Source: an uncultured Roseicyclus sp. (GTDB lineage Bacteria > Pseudomonadota > Alphaproteobacteria > Rhodobacterales > Rhodobacteraceae). Taken from it: a stretch of DNA of 64,000 nucleotides. The translations under genes were made by a program, and so were the position numbers. This document shows positions 1 through 8,282 of this stretch, piece after piece. The stretch is from contig CANLLF010000001.1 of NCBI GenBank assembly GCA_947491935.1, forward strand, positions 496,001 to 560,000, in the 5' to 3' direction. How positions within the stretch are numbered: position 1 is the stretch's first letter; each line of letters begins with the position of its first letter. The notes under the pieces are model-generated. The model did no database searches. It had not been told where the DNA came from and saw nothing but the letters and a program-made list of their open reading frames with translations.

Positions 1-33
1 TTTACCCCTAACGCGCACATCAAGGAGACAGAT

Positions 34-1107
34 ATGCCAGAGGTATCAAACCGATCCCGCACAGCCCTTGTCCTGGGCGCAACCGGCGGCATTGGCGGCG
101 CAATCGCGCGCGCCCTTGGCCAACACGGATGGGCCGTTCGCGCGATGGTGCGAAATCCGGATCGCGCGAAAGCGGGTTGGCGATCGGCAGATCCCGCACC
201 TCACTTTGTCGCCGGCGATGCGATGGTCCAGAAAGATGTGATCCATGCCGCGGCCAAGGGCGGCACAGTCGATGTGATTGTCCATGCGGTAAACCCGCCC
301 GGGTATCGCAACTGGGACAAGGTCGTTCTGCCGATGATGGACAGCACGATCGCCGCCGCCCGCGCCGCTAACGGCGCGCGCGTCGTCCTGCCCGGCACGG
401 TCTACAACTACAACCCTGCGACAACATCGATTATCACCGAAACAACACCGCAGAACGCCAGCACCCGCAAAGGGCGCATCCGCATGGCGCTGGAGCAGCG
501 CTTGGCCGAGGCCGCGCCGGATGTTCCCAGCCTGATTCTGCGGGCGGGGGATTTCTTTGGGCCCGGTGCGCGGGCAAGCTGGTTTGGTCAGGCAATGATC
601 ACCCCGGGCAAGCCCGTGCGCAAGGTTACCAGCATGGCACCCGGTGTGCCGCATGCTTACGCCTATTTGCCGGACCTGGCCGAAACCTTTGCGCAGCTAC
701 TCGACATTTCCGACGGCCTGCGTCCGTTTGAGCGTGTCCAGTTTGAGGGAACATGGGACGCCGACGGACAGACGGTGCTGAATGCAATCCGCAACACCGT
801 TGGTCACGATGTGCCACAGAAAGCGTTCCCGTGGTGGTTCATGCACCTTCTTGCCCCGTTTGGCGGTTTCCCTAGGGAGGCTGTTGAGATTGAACCTGTC
901 TGGCGACACCCTATGCGGCTCGATAATAATCGGTTGATCCAGCTGCTGGGCGAAGAGCCCGAGACCCCGATTGACACAGCAATCGAGCGAACCCTGATTG
1001 ATATGGGGTGCCTGCCAAGACCCCCAGAAAATCCGTACCGGTTGTCGCCTGACGCTATCCGCCAGCGCCAGACCCGCATTCACTCAGATAGAAAGAACCG
1101 GGCATGA
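34..1107 (+). CDS. NAD(P)-dependent epimerase/dehydratase-like protein (extended SDR)
   Basis: This 357-residue protein opens with a Rossmann dinucleotide-binding motif (GATGGIGG at residues 15-22), which places it in the extended short-chain dehydrogenase/NAD-dependent epimerase family. I see no clear Tyr-x-x-x-Lys catalytic pair, so it may be an atypical or NmrA-like member rather than a sugar epimerase. The start is supported by an AAGGAGA ribosome-binding site about 7 bases upstream. Its stop overlaps the start of the next gene (ATGA), so the two are probably translationally coupled. The substrate cannot be read from the sequence. Confidence 0.8.
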   Translation: MPEVSNRSRTALVLGATGGIGGAIARALGQHGWAVRAMVRNPDRAKAGWRSADPAPHFVAGDAMVQKDVIHAAAKGGTVDVIVHAVNPPGYRNWDKVVLPMMDSTIAAARAANGARVVLPGTVYNYNPATTSIITETTPQNASTRKGRIRMALEQRLAEAAPDVPSLILRAGDFFGPGARASWFGQAMITPGKPVRKVTSMAPGVPHAYAYLPDLAETFAQLLDISDGLRPFERVQFEGTWDADGQTVLNAIRNTVGHDVPQKAFPWWFMHLLAPFGGFPREAVEIEPVWRHPMRLDNNRLIQLLGEEPETPIDTAIERTLIDMGCLPRPPENPYRLSPDAIRQRQTRIHSDRKNRA

Positions 1108-1598
1108 CTTTCCGCAGCTATCTTATCGCGAACGCCTTTGGGGTCGCGTCGCTAAACACCTCAATCAATGGGGATTACGCATGGTTTCTCTGGATCGACA
1201 AGACGCAGCTGCCACTCAGCGAAATTAGGGCCGATATTGCCATGACCCCGATCTGGATCGGCCTGCTGTCTGTATTGCCTGGGACGTCCTTCATCCGCAA
1301 AGCGTTCGCGGATGGAACCATGTTGCGCCAAGCCGAGATCAAGCTGGCCGCAATCTTTCGGAAACTGCCCCGCCCAATCATCAAGCGGTCCGTTATCGTT
1401 GCGATCCTATGCGCGATGGCATTTGCTGTGCCATTGTCACAAATCTTGCCTTTGCTCGGGGATGGCATACGCACCCCAACGGCTGCGATTGGCACCAAGG
1501 TGATTGTGACGATTGCGTTCAGCCTTCTGATTGTTCCGCTGATCGTTTATGCAACCACGGCGGATTGCGAGCGTGTCCAGGCCAACGGTGCGATTTAG
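1104..1598 (+). CDS. Small integral membrane protein, hypothetical
   Basis: This 164-residue protein has about four hydrophobic segments: near residues 2-20, 45-65, 95-115 and 128-150. I do not recognise a family. The start codon overlaps the stop of the upstream SDR gene by four bases (ATGA), which is the main support that it is real and co-expressed with that gene. It may be a membrane partner of the SDR protein, but that rests only on the coupling. The sequence beyond its stop is degenerate. Confidence 0.6.
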   Translation: MTFRSYLIANAFGVASLNTSINGDYAWFLWIDKTQLPLSEIRADIAMTPIWIGLLSVLPGTSFIRKAFADGTMLRQAEIKLAAIFRKLPRPIIKRSVIVAILCAMAFAVPLSQILPLLGDGIRTPTAAIGTKVIVTIAFSLLIVPLIVYATTADCERVQANGAI

Positions 1599-1718
1599 CA
1601 CCTGAACACTTCCGCAATACCGCTATCTGGACAAAGGCAGTTTAGCCCCTGCAAAGCAATGATGACAGCCAGTGTTATTGGCCGTTGGTATTTGCTTTGA
1701 CCCGGGTGTAGTTCTTAG

Positions 1719-2060
1719 GTGCGGACATTCGCCACTTCTCTGCACTCATACGGTGTTTGTGAATATCTCGGCGGCGGGCGCAGTAAGGTCAGTCAGGGCC
1801 AGGTTTCCGAGGCCGCACCGATGGATATTTCCATCTTCGATACGCGCGAGCCTTATTCGATCCACCAGGTGGTCCCGTTCGAACTCGTCTTGATCGCGGT
1901 TCCCTCCGGCTGGGTCGGGCCGCGTGCCTGCGCCTGCCACCCATTGAGCCGGACCGCGTCCCGGCGCGAACTATCAAGTCTTTTTTGAAGCTTTATCAAG
2001 CTTCTGCTGACGAGGGATGCCAACCGTGCGGACGTGGCGCAACAGATGGCCATTGCCTGA
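1719..2060 (+). pseudogene. Remnant of an AraC-family regulator (ligand-binding domain only)
   Basis: The frame 1719-1988 carries text typical of the AraC N-terminal sensor domain (AraC_binding_2 type): a '..VSQ' strand, then 'ISIFDTREPYSI' and 'PFELVLIAVPSGWVGP'. A shift to another frame near 1985 continues with 'FIKLLLTRDANRADVAQQMA', which fits the helical end of that domain. No C-terminal helix-turn-helix follows; amidase-like sequence begins at once. It is therefore a truncated, frameshifted fragment. Assignment is by motif memory only. Confidence 0.5.
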
Positions 2061-2065
2061 CGCTC

Positions 2066-2830
2066 TCTCATACGTCCGACATGATCAACCCGATGGCCCG
2101 TGACTTGGCCGGTATCCGCGTTTTTGATGCCGTGCTGACAGGTACTGGAGCGTCTGAGCCAAGGCGCGTGGAGTGGCTCCGTCTGGGGATCGTCGAAGAG
2201 GCCTTTTTGCAGGCGTCGATGCAAGGATGGTGTGATCCTGTGGTGACCACCTGGACCGGCTTGTCGCGCAAGGAGTGGAGCTTGTGCCCCTGAGCGCGCC
2301 TGACCTGATAGATCTGTGCGATCAAATCTCCATGGGCATCGTCTTTCATGAAGCGAAAGCGTTCTGGGACGCATTCCTTGAGGATCGTGGTCAAGGCCTG
2401 TCCGCCTTCATCGACCGGACCGCCAGCCGCGACGTGGTCGGCGTATTCCAGATGATCGCCGATGACGCGGCACCCGATAGGCGTCCCACCGGGAAATGGT
2501 TGGGCCGAAGCGCCGGGCGATCCAGGCGAGGATCGTGGACCTATTAGCCGATGGGGACGGGGCTGATCTATCCGACATTGGCAACACCTTCCCTTCCAAT
2601 CGGCCGTACCGAAACGTACCTGATGAACGGTCAGACGGACGATCTGTTCACCGCTGAGACCTGCTGCACGCCGGTCGCCTCCATCACCGGCCATCCTGCG
2701 ATTTCGCTTCCGGCGGACCGCTTGGGCGGGTTGCACATCGGTCTGGAAATCCTCGGCAGACCCGGACAGGATCTGGCCTTGCTGGATATCGCGGCGCGTC
2801 TGGACCCATTACTGGACGGCAACGCCCTGA
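2066..2830 (+). pseudogene. Remnant of an amidase-signature-family hydrolase (C-terminal half)
   Basis: Three pieces in two frames match the back half of amidase-signature enzymes. 'SDMINPMARDLAGIRVFDAV' (frame 1985-2293) corresponds to the conserved PMAR stretch. 'EAKAFWDAFLEDRG' follows in frame 2275-2547. After an in-frame TAG comes 'GLIYPTLATPSLPIGRTE', then 'GHPAISLPADRLGGLHIGLE', the conserved C-terminal block. The Ser-Ser-Lys catalytic half is absent, and there is at least one frameshift and one stop, so it is non-functional. It is joined directly to the AraC remnant, suggesting a deletion between two once-separate genes. Confidence 0.6.
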
Positions 2831-2831
2831 C

Positions 2832-3489
2832 ATGTACGTCCGTCTCGAGCGCATACAGTGGTTTCCCATCAAGGGCTTGTCGGCAGAACCGCTGCCGCGC
2901 GTCACCTTTACCGCGAGAACCGGGTCGCCCGGCGATCACATGTGCGGAGTTGCCCGCCATGGGTCCGGCTTCGATCCGGCCAACCCCCGGCCTTGTCCGA
3001 AGGACCGCTTTGAATCGTCTTGCTGACCCAGGCGGGGTTGGCGGAGCATCTGACGCTCACCGGCGCGACCCAACCTACCTTCGTATCCGCGACGCCGCAT
3101 CGCTTCACCGATGCCTCGGTCGTCTCCCTTCAGATGGTGGATGCTATATCCATCCTGAACCTCAATAACCGGCGCAATCTGGAACAGCGCCTGGGCGTCC
3201 GGACTAATCCGGCGCGCTTCCGGGTGAACCTGGAAATTGCGGGACTACCACCGGGATGGGAGCTGGAGAGTATCGGCTCAACACTCCATGCGGGCGGCGT
3301 AAGCCTGCGCCATATCAAGCGCACGAAACGCTGTGCGGTCACCGAGGACACCGCCCGACGCGACCTGATGTTGCCCTACTTGCTGTGAAAGAAGCTGTGC
3401 ATCTGGATACGGGAGCCTATGCCGAGGTCGTGCAGGGGGGCGATTTGAGTACCCACCAGCGGATCGTCTTTGGCGACGACCCGGCCTCA
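2832..3489 (+). pseudogene. Frameshifted MOSC-domain protein gene
   Basis: The opening 'LERIQWFPIKGLSAEPLPRV' is the N-terminal beta-barrel signature of MOSC proteins (molybdenum cofactor sulfurase C-terminal family). After a frameshift near 3020-3060 the ORF 3020-3388 continues with '..HRFTDASVVSLQMVDAIS' and a C-terminal 'KRTKRCAVTE' block containing the MOSC cysteine. A second frameshift near 3385 leads into 'HLDTGAYAEVVQGGDL', the usual end of the family. Length and domain order are complete, so this is a recently decayed gene with at least two frameshifts. It ends against the 3' end of the regulator on the opposite strand. Confidence 0.65.
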
Positions 3490-4347
3490 CCCCAAGGCCG
3501 CGCGCGCCATCGCTGAGGCCTCGGTCCTGTTCTGTACCCCAAGTCGCTTGAGGATCGACGACATGTGCAGCTTCACCGTGCCCTCGGAAATGCCTAAGGA
3601 CGTGGCAATGTCGCGATTGGTGGCACCCTTGGACGCAATGTCGAGGATTTCGCGCTGCCGTTTTGTGAGGGCCGAGACGTCGTTTGCCTCAATCGTGTCC
3701 GGCGCAGCCCTTTCCCCGCCAGCACCATCCACCAGATCGCGGGCAGCCTGCATGCCGCGCTGGAATTCATCGAACACCGTTTGCACCTCACGGCTGGCAG
3801 TATCGTTCGGGTCAAGACGGGCCACAGCCTCTCGAAGGCGGAACAGCCCGTCGAGAATGTCTTGCGCCGCGATGTAGGAAAACCGGCCTTCAGAGGCTTC
3901 GTTTTCGCGGACCTGCGCCAATGTGCGTTCAAGCGCCAGCCGCGCTTCCCGGCGGTCCGTGACATCCAGCGCCACGCCGTCCCAGATAACCGACCCATCC
4001 GCCAATCGTCGCGGATTGCCGATGGACCGGACCCACCGATACCCGCCATCGGTATGGGCCACGCGCACCTCTTCATCAAAGCGTCCCAGATGGGCTGCCG
4101 AATTTTCCAGTGCGACGACGAACCCTTCGCGGTCTTCGGGGTGCACCCAATGATGGTCGACGCTGTCCTGCCGCATCAACACGTCGGGATCCAACCCGAA
4201 GGAGCTTTTGACCCCCGAACTGACATAGCTGTAGCGGTACTTTCCGTCCGGCGTGCGCATCCGCTGCATCGTGTGGCCTGCAAAGGCCCCGCTCAGCAGA
4301 TCGGCGACATGTTGGTTCGGATGGGAAGGGGCAAGGGTATCATTCAT
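3487..4347 (-). CDS. PAS-domain LuxR-type transcriptional regulator
   Basis: The protein is 286 residues from the preferred start at 4347; the track start at 4371 would place the N terminus inside a long inverted repeat. Roughly residues 20-125 form a PAS fold of the PAS_3 type ('WVHPEDREGF', then 'RWVRSIGNPRRLADG'). A short helical linker follows, then a C-terminal LuxR helix-turn-helix ('LTKRQREILDIASKGATNRD' and 'SEGTVKLHMSSIL'). There is no receiver domain, so it is probably a one-component sensor responding to a small ligand or cofactor bound by PAS. It is divergent from the BKACE/TRAP operon, with a 50-base inverted repeat in between, and is the likely regulator of that operon. Confidence 0.85.
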   Translation of the reverse strand: MNDTLAPSHPNQHVADLLSGAFAGHTMQRMRTPDGKYRYSYVSSGVKSSFGLDPDVLMRQDSVDHHWVHPEDREGFVVALENSAAHLGRFDEEVRVAHTDGGYRWVRSIGNPRRLADGSVIWDGVALDVTDRREARLALERTLAQVRENEASEGRFSYIAAQDILDGLFRLREAVARLDPNDTASREVQTVFDEFQRGMQAARDLVDGAGGERAAPDTIEANDVSALTKRQREILDIASKGATNRDIATSLGISEGTVKLHMSSILKRLGVQNRTEASAMARAALG

Positions 4348-4350
4348 ACA

Positions 4351-4400
4351 ACTTAGGATATATATCGACATTCAAATTGCAAGATACATATATCTTAAGT
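4351..4400. promoter_or_regulatory. 50-bp imperfect inverted repeat in divergent promoter region
   Basis: ACTTAGGATATATATC at 4351-4366 is mirrored by GATACATATATCTTAAGT at 4383-4400. Each arm also contains its own short palindrome (GATATATATC at 4357-4366; GATACATATATC at 4383-4394). The stretch is far more AT-rich than its surroundings and sits between the divergent regulator and operon. It is a plausible paired binding site for the PAS-LuxR protein and promoter region for one or both genes. Binding is inferred. Confidence 0.5.
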
Positions 4401-4475
4401 CTGGATTTTTTGGAATCTATCCGCCATTCTTAAGTCGACTCGCCACTTGGCGAGCGCGTTTGGGAGGGCGCGGGG

Positions 4476-5375
4476 ATGGAGAAGATCATCATCGAGGCGC
4501 GGGTGAATGAACTGGCAACCCGGCAGGGCAACCCGCATGTGCCCTTCCTGCCGGCGGAGATCATCGCCGACGCCAAGGCGTGTTATGACGCAGGTGCTTC
4601 CATCGTTCATTTCCACGGTCGCGACGCCGATGGCACGCCGTCCCACGACCCGAATTTCTATCTTGAGACGAACGCGGGCATCCGCGCGCAATCCGATATC
4701 CTGATCCACCCGACGCTCGGTTATGTGGCCAATGACGCCGATGCGAAGGGCCGCTTTGCCGCCATCGAGGAAATGATGAAATCCGCCGACACCGCGCCCG
4801 ATTTCGCGCCGATGGATACCGGGAGCGTGAATGTCGATTGGTGGAACCCCACGGAGGGAAAATACGACACCACCGAATTGATATACAAGAACTCCACCGG
4901 CACGTTGATGTATTTCGCGGAGCGCATCCGCCACTACAATCTGACGCCCTACCTGGTCAGCTGGAACGTCAGCTTCACGCGCCAGATCGAGCAGTTTCTG
5001 AAGATGGGTGTGCTCGACGCGCCGGCGTATGTCTGCTTCTGCATGACCGATGAAATCATCTTTGCCGGTCACCCGGGCACCGAAGCCGGGCTGGATGCGC
5101 ACACCGCCTTCCTGCCGCCGGAATTTGAGACCGTCTGGACGGTTGTGAACTACAAGGGCGACCTGTTCGAGCTGACTGAAAAGATCATCCGACAGGGTGG
5201 CCACATCTCCATCGGCCTCGGTGATTACGCCTACATGGACGGCGCGCGGCATATGACCAATGCCGAGGTCATCGCCAAGGTCGCCGATCAGGCTCGCAGC
5301 CTTAGGCGCGAGCCCGCCACTGTGGCCGAGACGCGCAAGATCCTCAACATGAAGACCCCCCGCATCGCGGCCTGA
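4476..5375 (+). CDS. BKACE (DUF849) family protein, 3-keto-5-aminohexanoate cleavage enzyme-like
   Basis: This 299-residue TIM-barrel protein has the length and opening of the BKACE family, which condenses a beta-keto acid with acetyl-CoA to give acetoacetate and a CoA ester. His45 and His47 in 'HFHGRD' correspond to the zinc ligands of the family. The usual GLED motif near the end, which supplies a further acidic ligand, here reads GLGDY with Gly249 in place of Glu. It is therefore a diverged subgroup or uses another ligand. A GGGAGGG ribosome-binding site precedes the ATG. It is first in an operon with a TRAP transporter, so it probably acts on an imported carboxylate. The substrate is unknown. 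Confidence 0.8.
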   Translation: MEKIIIEARVNELATRQGNPHVPFLPAEIIADAKACYDAGASIVHFHGRDADGTPSHDPNFYLETNAGIRAQSDILIHPTLGYVANDADAKGRFAAIEEMMKSADTAPDFAPMDTGSVNVDWWNPTEGKYDTTELIYKNSTGTLMYFAERIRHYNLTPYLVSWNVSFTRQIEQFLKMGVLDAPAYVCFCMTDEIIFAGHPGTEAGLDAHTAFLPPEFETVWTVVNYKGDLFELTEKIIRQGGHISIGLGDYAYMDGARHMTNAEVIAKVADQARSLRREPATVAETRKILNMKTPRIAA

Positions 5376-5415
5376 GACCGCGAGCAAAAACCGACATCTC
5401 AGGGAGGAATACGAG

Positions 5416-6420
5416 ATGAAGATCAAGACCTTGCTGCTTGGCTGCGCGATGGGCGCAGTGGCTGGAACCGCCGGTTTCGCCGAAGAAATCCGAATGCAGA
5501 CCTTCCTTGGTGCGACCGCCGCCACAACCGTCGCGTTCGAGGATATGGCCGCTGAACTGGCCGAGGCCACCGATGGCGCGGTGCAGATCACCGTTCTGCC
5601 CGGCGGCGTGGTTGTCGGCGCTGCGGAAACCATCGAGGCGATCCAGAACGGCATCCTCGAAGGCCAGTACACCGCACCCACATATTTCGCCGGAAGCGAC
5701 CCCGCGATGGGCGTTTTGGGCGACACAATCGGCGCCTATCCCGACAGCGCCACGCGCAACCGTTGGTTCACTGAAGGCGGCGGGCTGGACCTCGCCCGTG
5801 CGCTTTATGCGCAATACGACATGATGTTCATCTGCCCGGTCTATTGGCCGTCCGAACAGATCCCCTCCACCGTGCCGATCAACACTGTCGCCGATTTCGA
5901 AGGTCTGTCGATGCGGGCGCCCGGGGGCCTCGCCTCGGACCTTTTGAGCCGGGCTGGGGCCTCGCTTGTCACGATGGGTGTGGGCGAAAGCGTCACCGCA
6001 ATGGAGACCGGCGTGCTGGATGCAACGGACCTTGCCAATGTGGCGCTCAACGTGGCGCTTGGTATGCATAACCAGGCCGAATACTCCGTCCTCGCCCGGC
6101 ACTCGATGGCCGTGACCGAGATGAGCGTGTCGATGGACACCTGGAACAGCCTGTCGCCGGAACACCAGCAGGCCTTCGAGGACGCCTGCAACGCAATGTC
6201 CGAGCGGCTGGCCGTGGAACTGCCCGAAGCCGATGAGGCGGCCGCCGAACAGGCGCGCACGGAAATGGGCGTGACCTTCATCGAATTCGGAGAGGAGGAG
6301 GCCGCAACCTTCCGCGCCCTGACGGACGAGGTCTGGACGGAATGGGGCGGACGCAGCCCGAACGCGCAGGCCATCGTCGACAGCCACCGCGCCTTCCTGA
6401 CCGAAATCGGCTTGAACTGA
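5416..6420 (+). CDS. dctP: TRAP transporter solute-binding protein, DctP family
   Basis: The 334-residue protein begins with a signal peptide (cleavage expected after 'GTAGFA'), so it is periplasmic. The later 'GLSMRAPGG' contains the conserved arginine that in DctP proteins binds the carboxylate of the ligand, and 'GVLDATD' matches the family's pocket region. The ligand is therefore probably an organic acid. An AGGGAGGA site lies upstream of the ATG, 40 bases after the BKACE gene. It delivers substrate to the DctQ/DctM permease encoded next. A short hairpin follows its stop. Confidence 0.9.
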   Translation: MKIKTLLLGCAMGAVAGTAGFAEEIRMQTFLGATAATTVAFEDMAAELAEATDGAVQITVLPGGVVVGAAETIEAIQNGILEGQYTAPTYFAGSDPAMGVLGDTIGAYPDSATRNRWFTEGGGLDLARALYAQYDMMFICPVYWPSEQIPSTVPINTVADFEGLSMRAPGGLASDLLSRAGASLVTMGVGESVTAMETGVLDATDLANVALNVALGMHNQAEYSVLARHSMAVTEMSVSMDTWNSLSPEHQQAFEDACNAMSERLAVELPEADEAAAEQARTEMGVTFIEFGEEEAATFRALTDEVWTEWGGRSPNAQAIVDSHRAFLTEIGLN

Positions 6421-6426
6421 GCGTGC

Positions 6427-6450
6427 CGGGGTCACCTTCGGGCGGCCCCG
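6427..6450 (+). other. Intercistronic hairpin after the TRAP binding-protein gene
   Basis: CGGGGTC (6427-6433) can pair with GGCCCCG (6444-6450) through seven pairs, one of them G-U, with a ten-base loop. There is no T-run, so it is not a standard terminator. It probably slows 3' exonuclease decay of the upstream message or causes partial attenuation. Confidence 0.4.
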
Positions 6451-6467
6451 ACGAAAGGGCAACGCCT

Positions 6468-6959
6468 ATGCGATTTCTCGACACATTCGCCCTGTGGCTG
6501 GGGCGGACGGCGGCCTGGTGTTTCGGCGCCATCATCCTGGTGATGGTTTACGAAGTCGTCGCCCGTTATGGCTTTGGCGCGCCGACCGCCTGGGCCCATG
6601 AAATCTCGGTCCTGCTGGCAGGCTTCGCCTTCATCTTCGGGGGCGCGTTCTGCATGGCCGAGGGCACGCATATGCGGATCAGTTTCCTCGTGGAAAAGAA
6701 TCCGCGCACGGGTCGAATTTCCCATTGGTTGAGCATCGCGGCGGGGACGATCTACTTGTCCGGCCTCGCCTATGCCTCCTGGCGCATGGCCGAACGCGCG
6801 ATCTGGCGGTTTGCTCTGGACGGCTCGTGGATGCCTGAGCGCACGGGATCGACCTTCAATTCTCCGCTTCCCTCCTACCTCAAGGTCATGCTGTTTCTCG
6901 GGGCGGTCCTGTTCCTTCTGGTCCTGTTGCGCCGCGCGCTTCCGCAAAGGGCGCGCTGA
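6468..6959 (+). CDS. dctQ: TRAP transporter small permease, DctQ family
   Basis: The real start is probably the ATG at 6468, after 'GAAAGGGCAACGCCT'; the longer track ORF begins inside dctP. The 163-residue product has about four transmembrane segments and the family stretch 'YEVVARYGFGAPTAWAHEIS' typical of DctQ. It is the small membrane subunit that partners DctM in the inner membrane. The stop is followed after three bases by the start of dctM, showing tight operon packing. Confidence 0.9.
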   Translation: MRFLDTFALWLGRTAAWCFGAIILVMVYEVVARYGFGAPTAWAHEISVLLAGFAFIFGGAFCMAEGTHMRISFLVEKNPRTGRISHWLSIAAGTIYLSGLAYASWRMAERAIWRFALDGSWMPERTGSTFNSPLPSYLKVMLFLGAVLFLLVLLRRALPQRAR

Positions 6960-6962
6960 GCG

Positions 6963-8279
6963 ATGGATATCGGCACGATCACCCTTCTGATCATCGCGGC
7001 CATGGCGACGCTGTTGATGATGGGCGTGCCGCTGGCCTTCGTGTCAGGGTCCATCGCCGTCATTCTGGCGGTCACGTTCTTCGGCCCGAACTCGCTCTTC
7101 ATCGTGGCGAGCCGAACGGTCGATTTCATCGACAGCTTCGCGCTGATTGCCGTGCCGATGTTCGTCATCATGGCAAGCTTCATGGAGAAGTCCGGCGTCG
7201 CCAAGGACCTATACAGGGCGTTCCACGTCTGGGCAGGATCCTTACGCGGTGGCATCGGCGTGGTGACGATTTTCGTGGCCGTCATTCTGGGTGCCACGAC
7301 CGGCATCATCGGCGGCGAAATCGTTCTCCTGGGCCTGATCGCCCTGCCCCAGATGTTGCGGCTTGGCTATGACAAGAAACTGGCCATCGGCATCATCACC
7401 GCGGGCGGCTCACTCGGCACGATGATCCCACCCTCGATTATCCTGATCTTCTATGGCCTGACGGCCGAGGTGAACATCTCTCACCTTTTCCTCGCAACCT
7501 TGATCCCCGGCCTGATGCTCGCCAGCTTTTATGCCGCCTATGTGCTGATCCGCTGCGGATTGAACCCCGCCATGGGCCCCGCGCTTGGACCCGAGGAACA
7601 GGGTATGCCCCTGTCCGAGAAACTGGCGCTCTTTCGCGGCGTGGCCCTGCCGGTCGCCGTTGCGGGTGGGGTTCTGGTGTCGATCTACGCAGGTCTCGCC
7701 TCGATCACGGAAAGTGCGGCCCTTGGGGCATTCGGCGCTGCCGTCGCCGCATGGGTCCGAGGCACGCTCAGCTACGCGATGATCCGCGATGTGATGGTCC
7801 AGGCGCTTCGAACCTGCGGCATGGTTTTCTGGTTGGTCTTCGGCACAAACGCCCTGATCGGCGTCTATAATCTGATGGGCGGGATCGACTTCGCCTCCAC
7901 CGTTCTGGCGGGCGTGTCCAACAATCCGTCCGTCATCCTCGCGGTGATGGTTGGGGTTTTCGTCCTGTTGGGGTTCTTCATCGACTGGATCGGCATCCTT
8001 TTCCTGACCATGCCGATCTTCCTGCCGGTTCTGACGGAATTGGGCTACGATCCGATCTGGTTCGGCATCGTCTTCAACCTGTCGATGCAGATCGCTTACT
8101 TGACGCCACCTTTTGGCCCGGCCTGCTTCTACCTCAAAGGGGCTGCCCCTGAGGGCGTGACGCTGCAAGACATTTTCTCCGCACAATGGCCGTTCATCGG
8201 CTTGCAGATTATCGCCCTGGTCATCGTCATCCTGTGGCCAGACCTGTCCCTTTGGCTTCCACGGCTGGTCTACGGGTGA
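6963..8279 (+). CDS. dctM: TRAP transporter large permease, DctM family
   Basis: The 438-residue protein is hydrophobic throughout, with a dozen or so membrane segments. It carries the DctM hallmarks 'GGSLGTMIPPSI' and, near the end, 'LTPPFGPACFYLKG'. It is the ion-driven (normally Na+) transport subunit of a tripartite TRAP system with the adjacent DctP and DctQ. Length is normal for the family. It lies three bases from the next gene, so all of these are one transcription unit. Confidence 0.92.
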   Translation: MDIGTITLLIIAAMATLLMMGVPLAFVSGSIAVILAVTFFGPNSLFIVASRTVDFIDSFALIAVPMFVIMASFMEKSGVAKDLYRAFHVWAGSLRGGIGVVTIFVAVILGATTGIIGGEIVLLGLIALPQMLRLGYDKKLAIGIITAGGSLGTMIPPSIILIFYGLTAEVNISHLFLATLIPGLMLASFYAAYVLIRCGLNPAMGPALGPEEQGMPLSEKLALFRGVALPVAVAGGVLVSIYAGLASITESAALGAFGAAVAAWVRGTLSYAMIRDVMVQALRTCGMVFWLVFGTNALIGVYNLMGGIDFASTVLAGVSNNPSVILAVMVGVFVLLGFFIDWIGILFLTMPIFLPVLTELGYDPIWFGIVFNLSMQIAYLTPPFGPACFYLKGAAPEGVTLQDIFSAQWPFIGLQIIALVIVILWPDLSLWLPRLVYG

Positions 8280-8282
8280 TGT

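Noticed and set aside
4395-5726. 443-residue ORF on the minus strand
   Set aside because: Antisense to the BKACE and dctP genes, which have clear family signatures.
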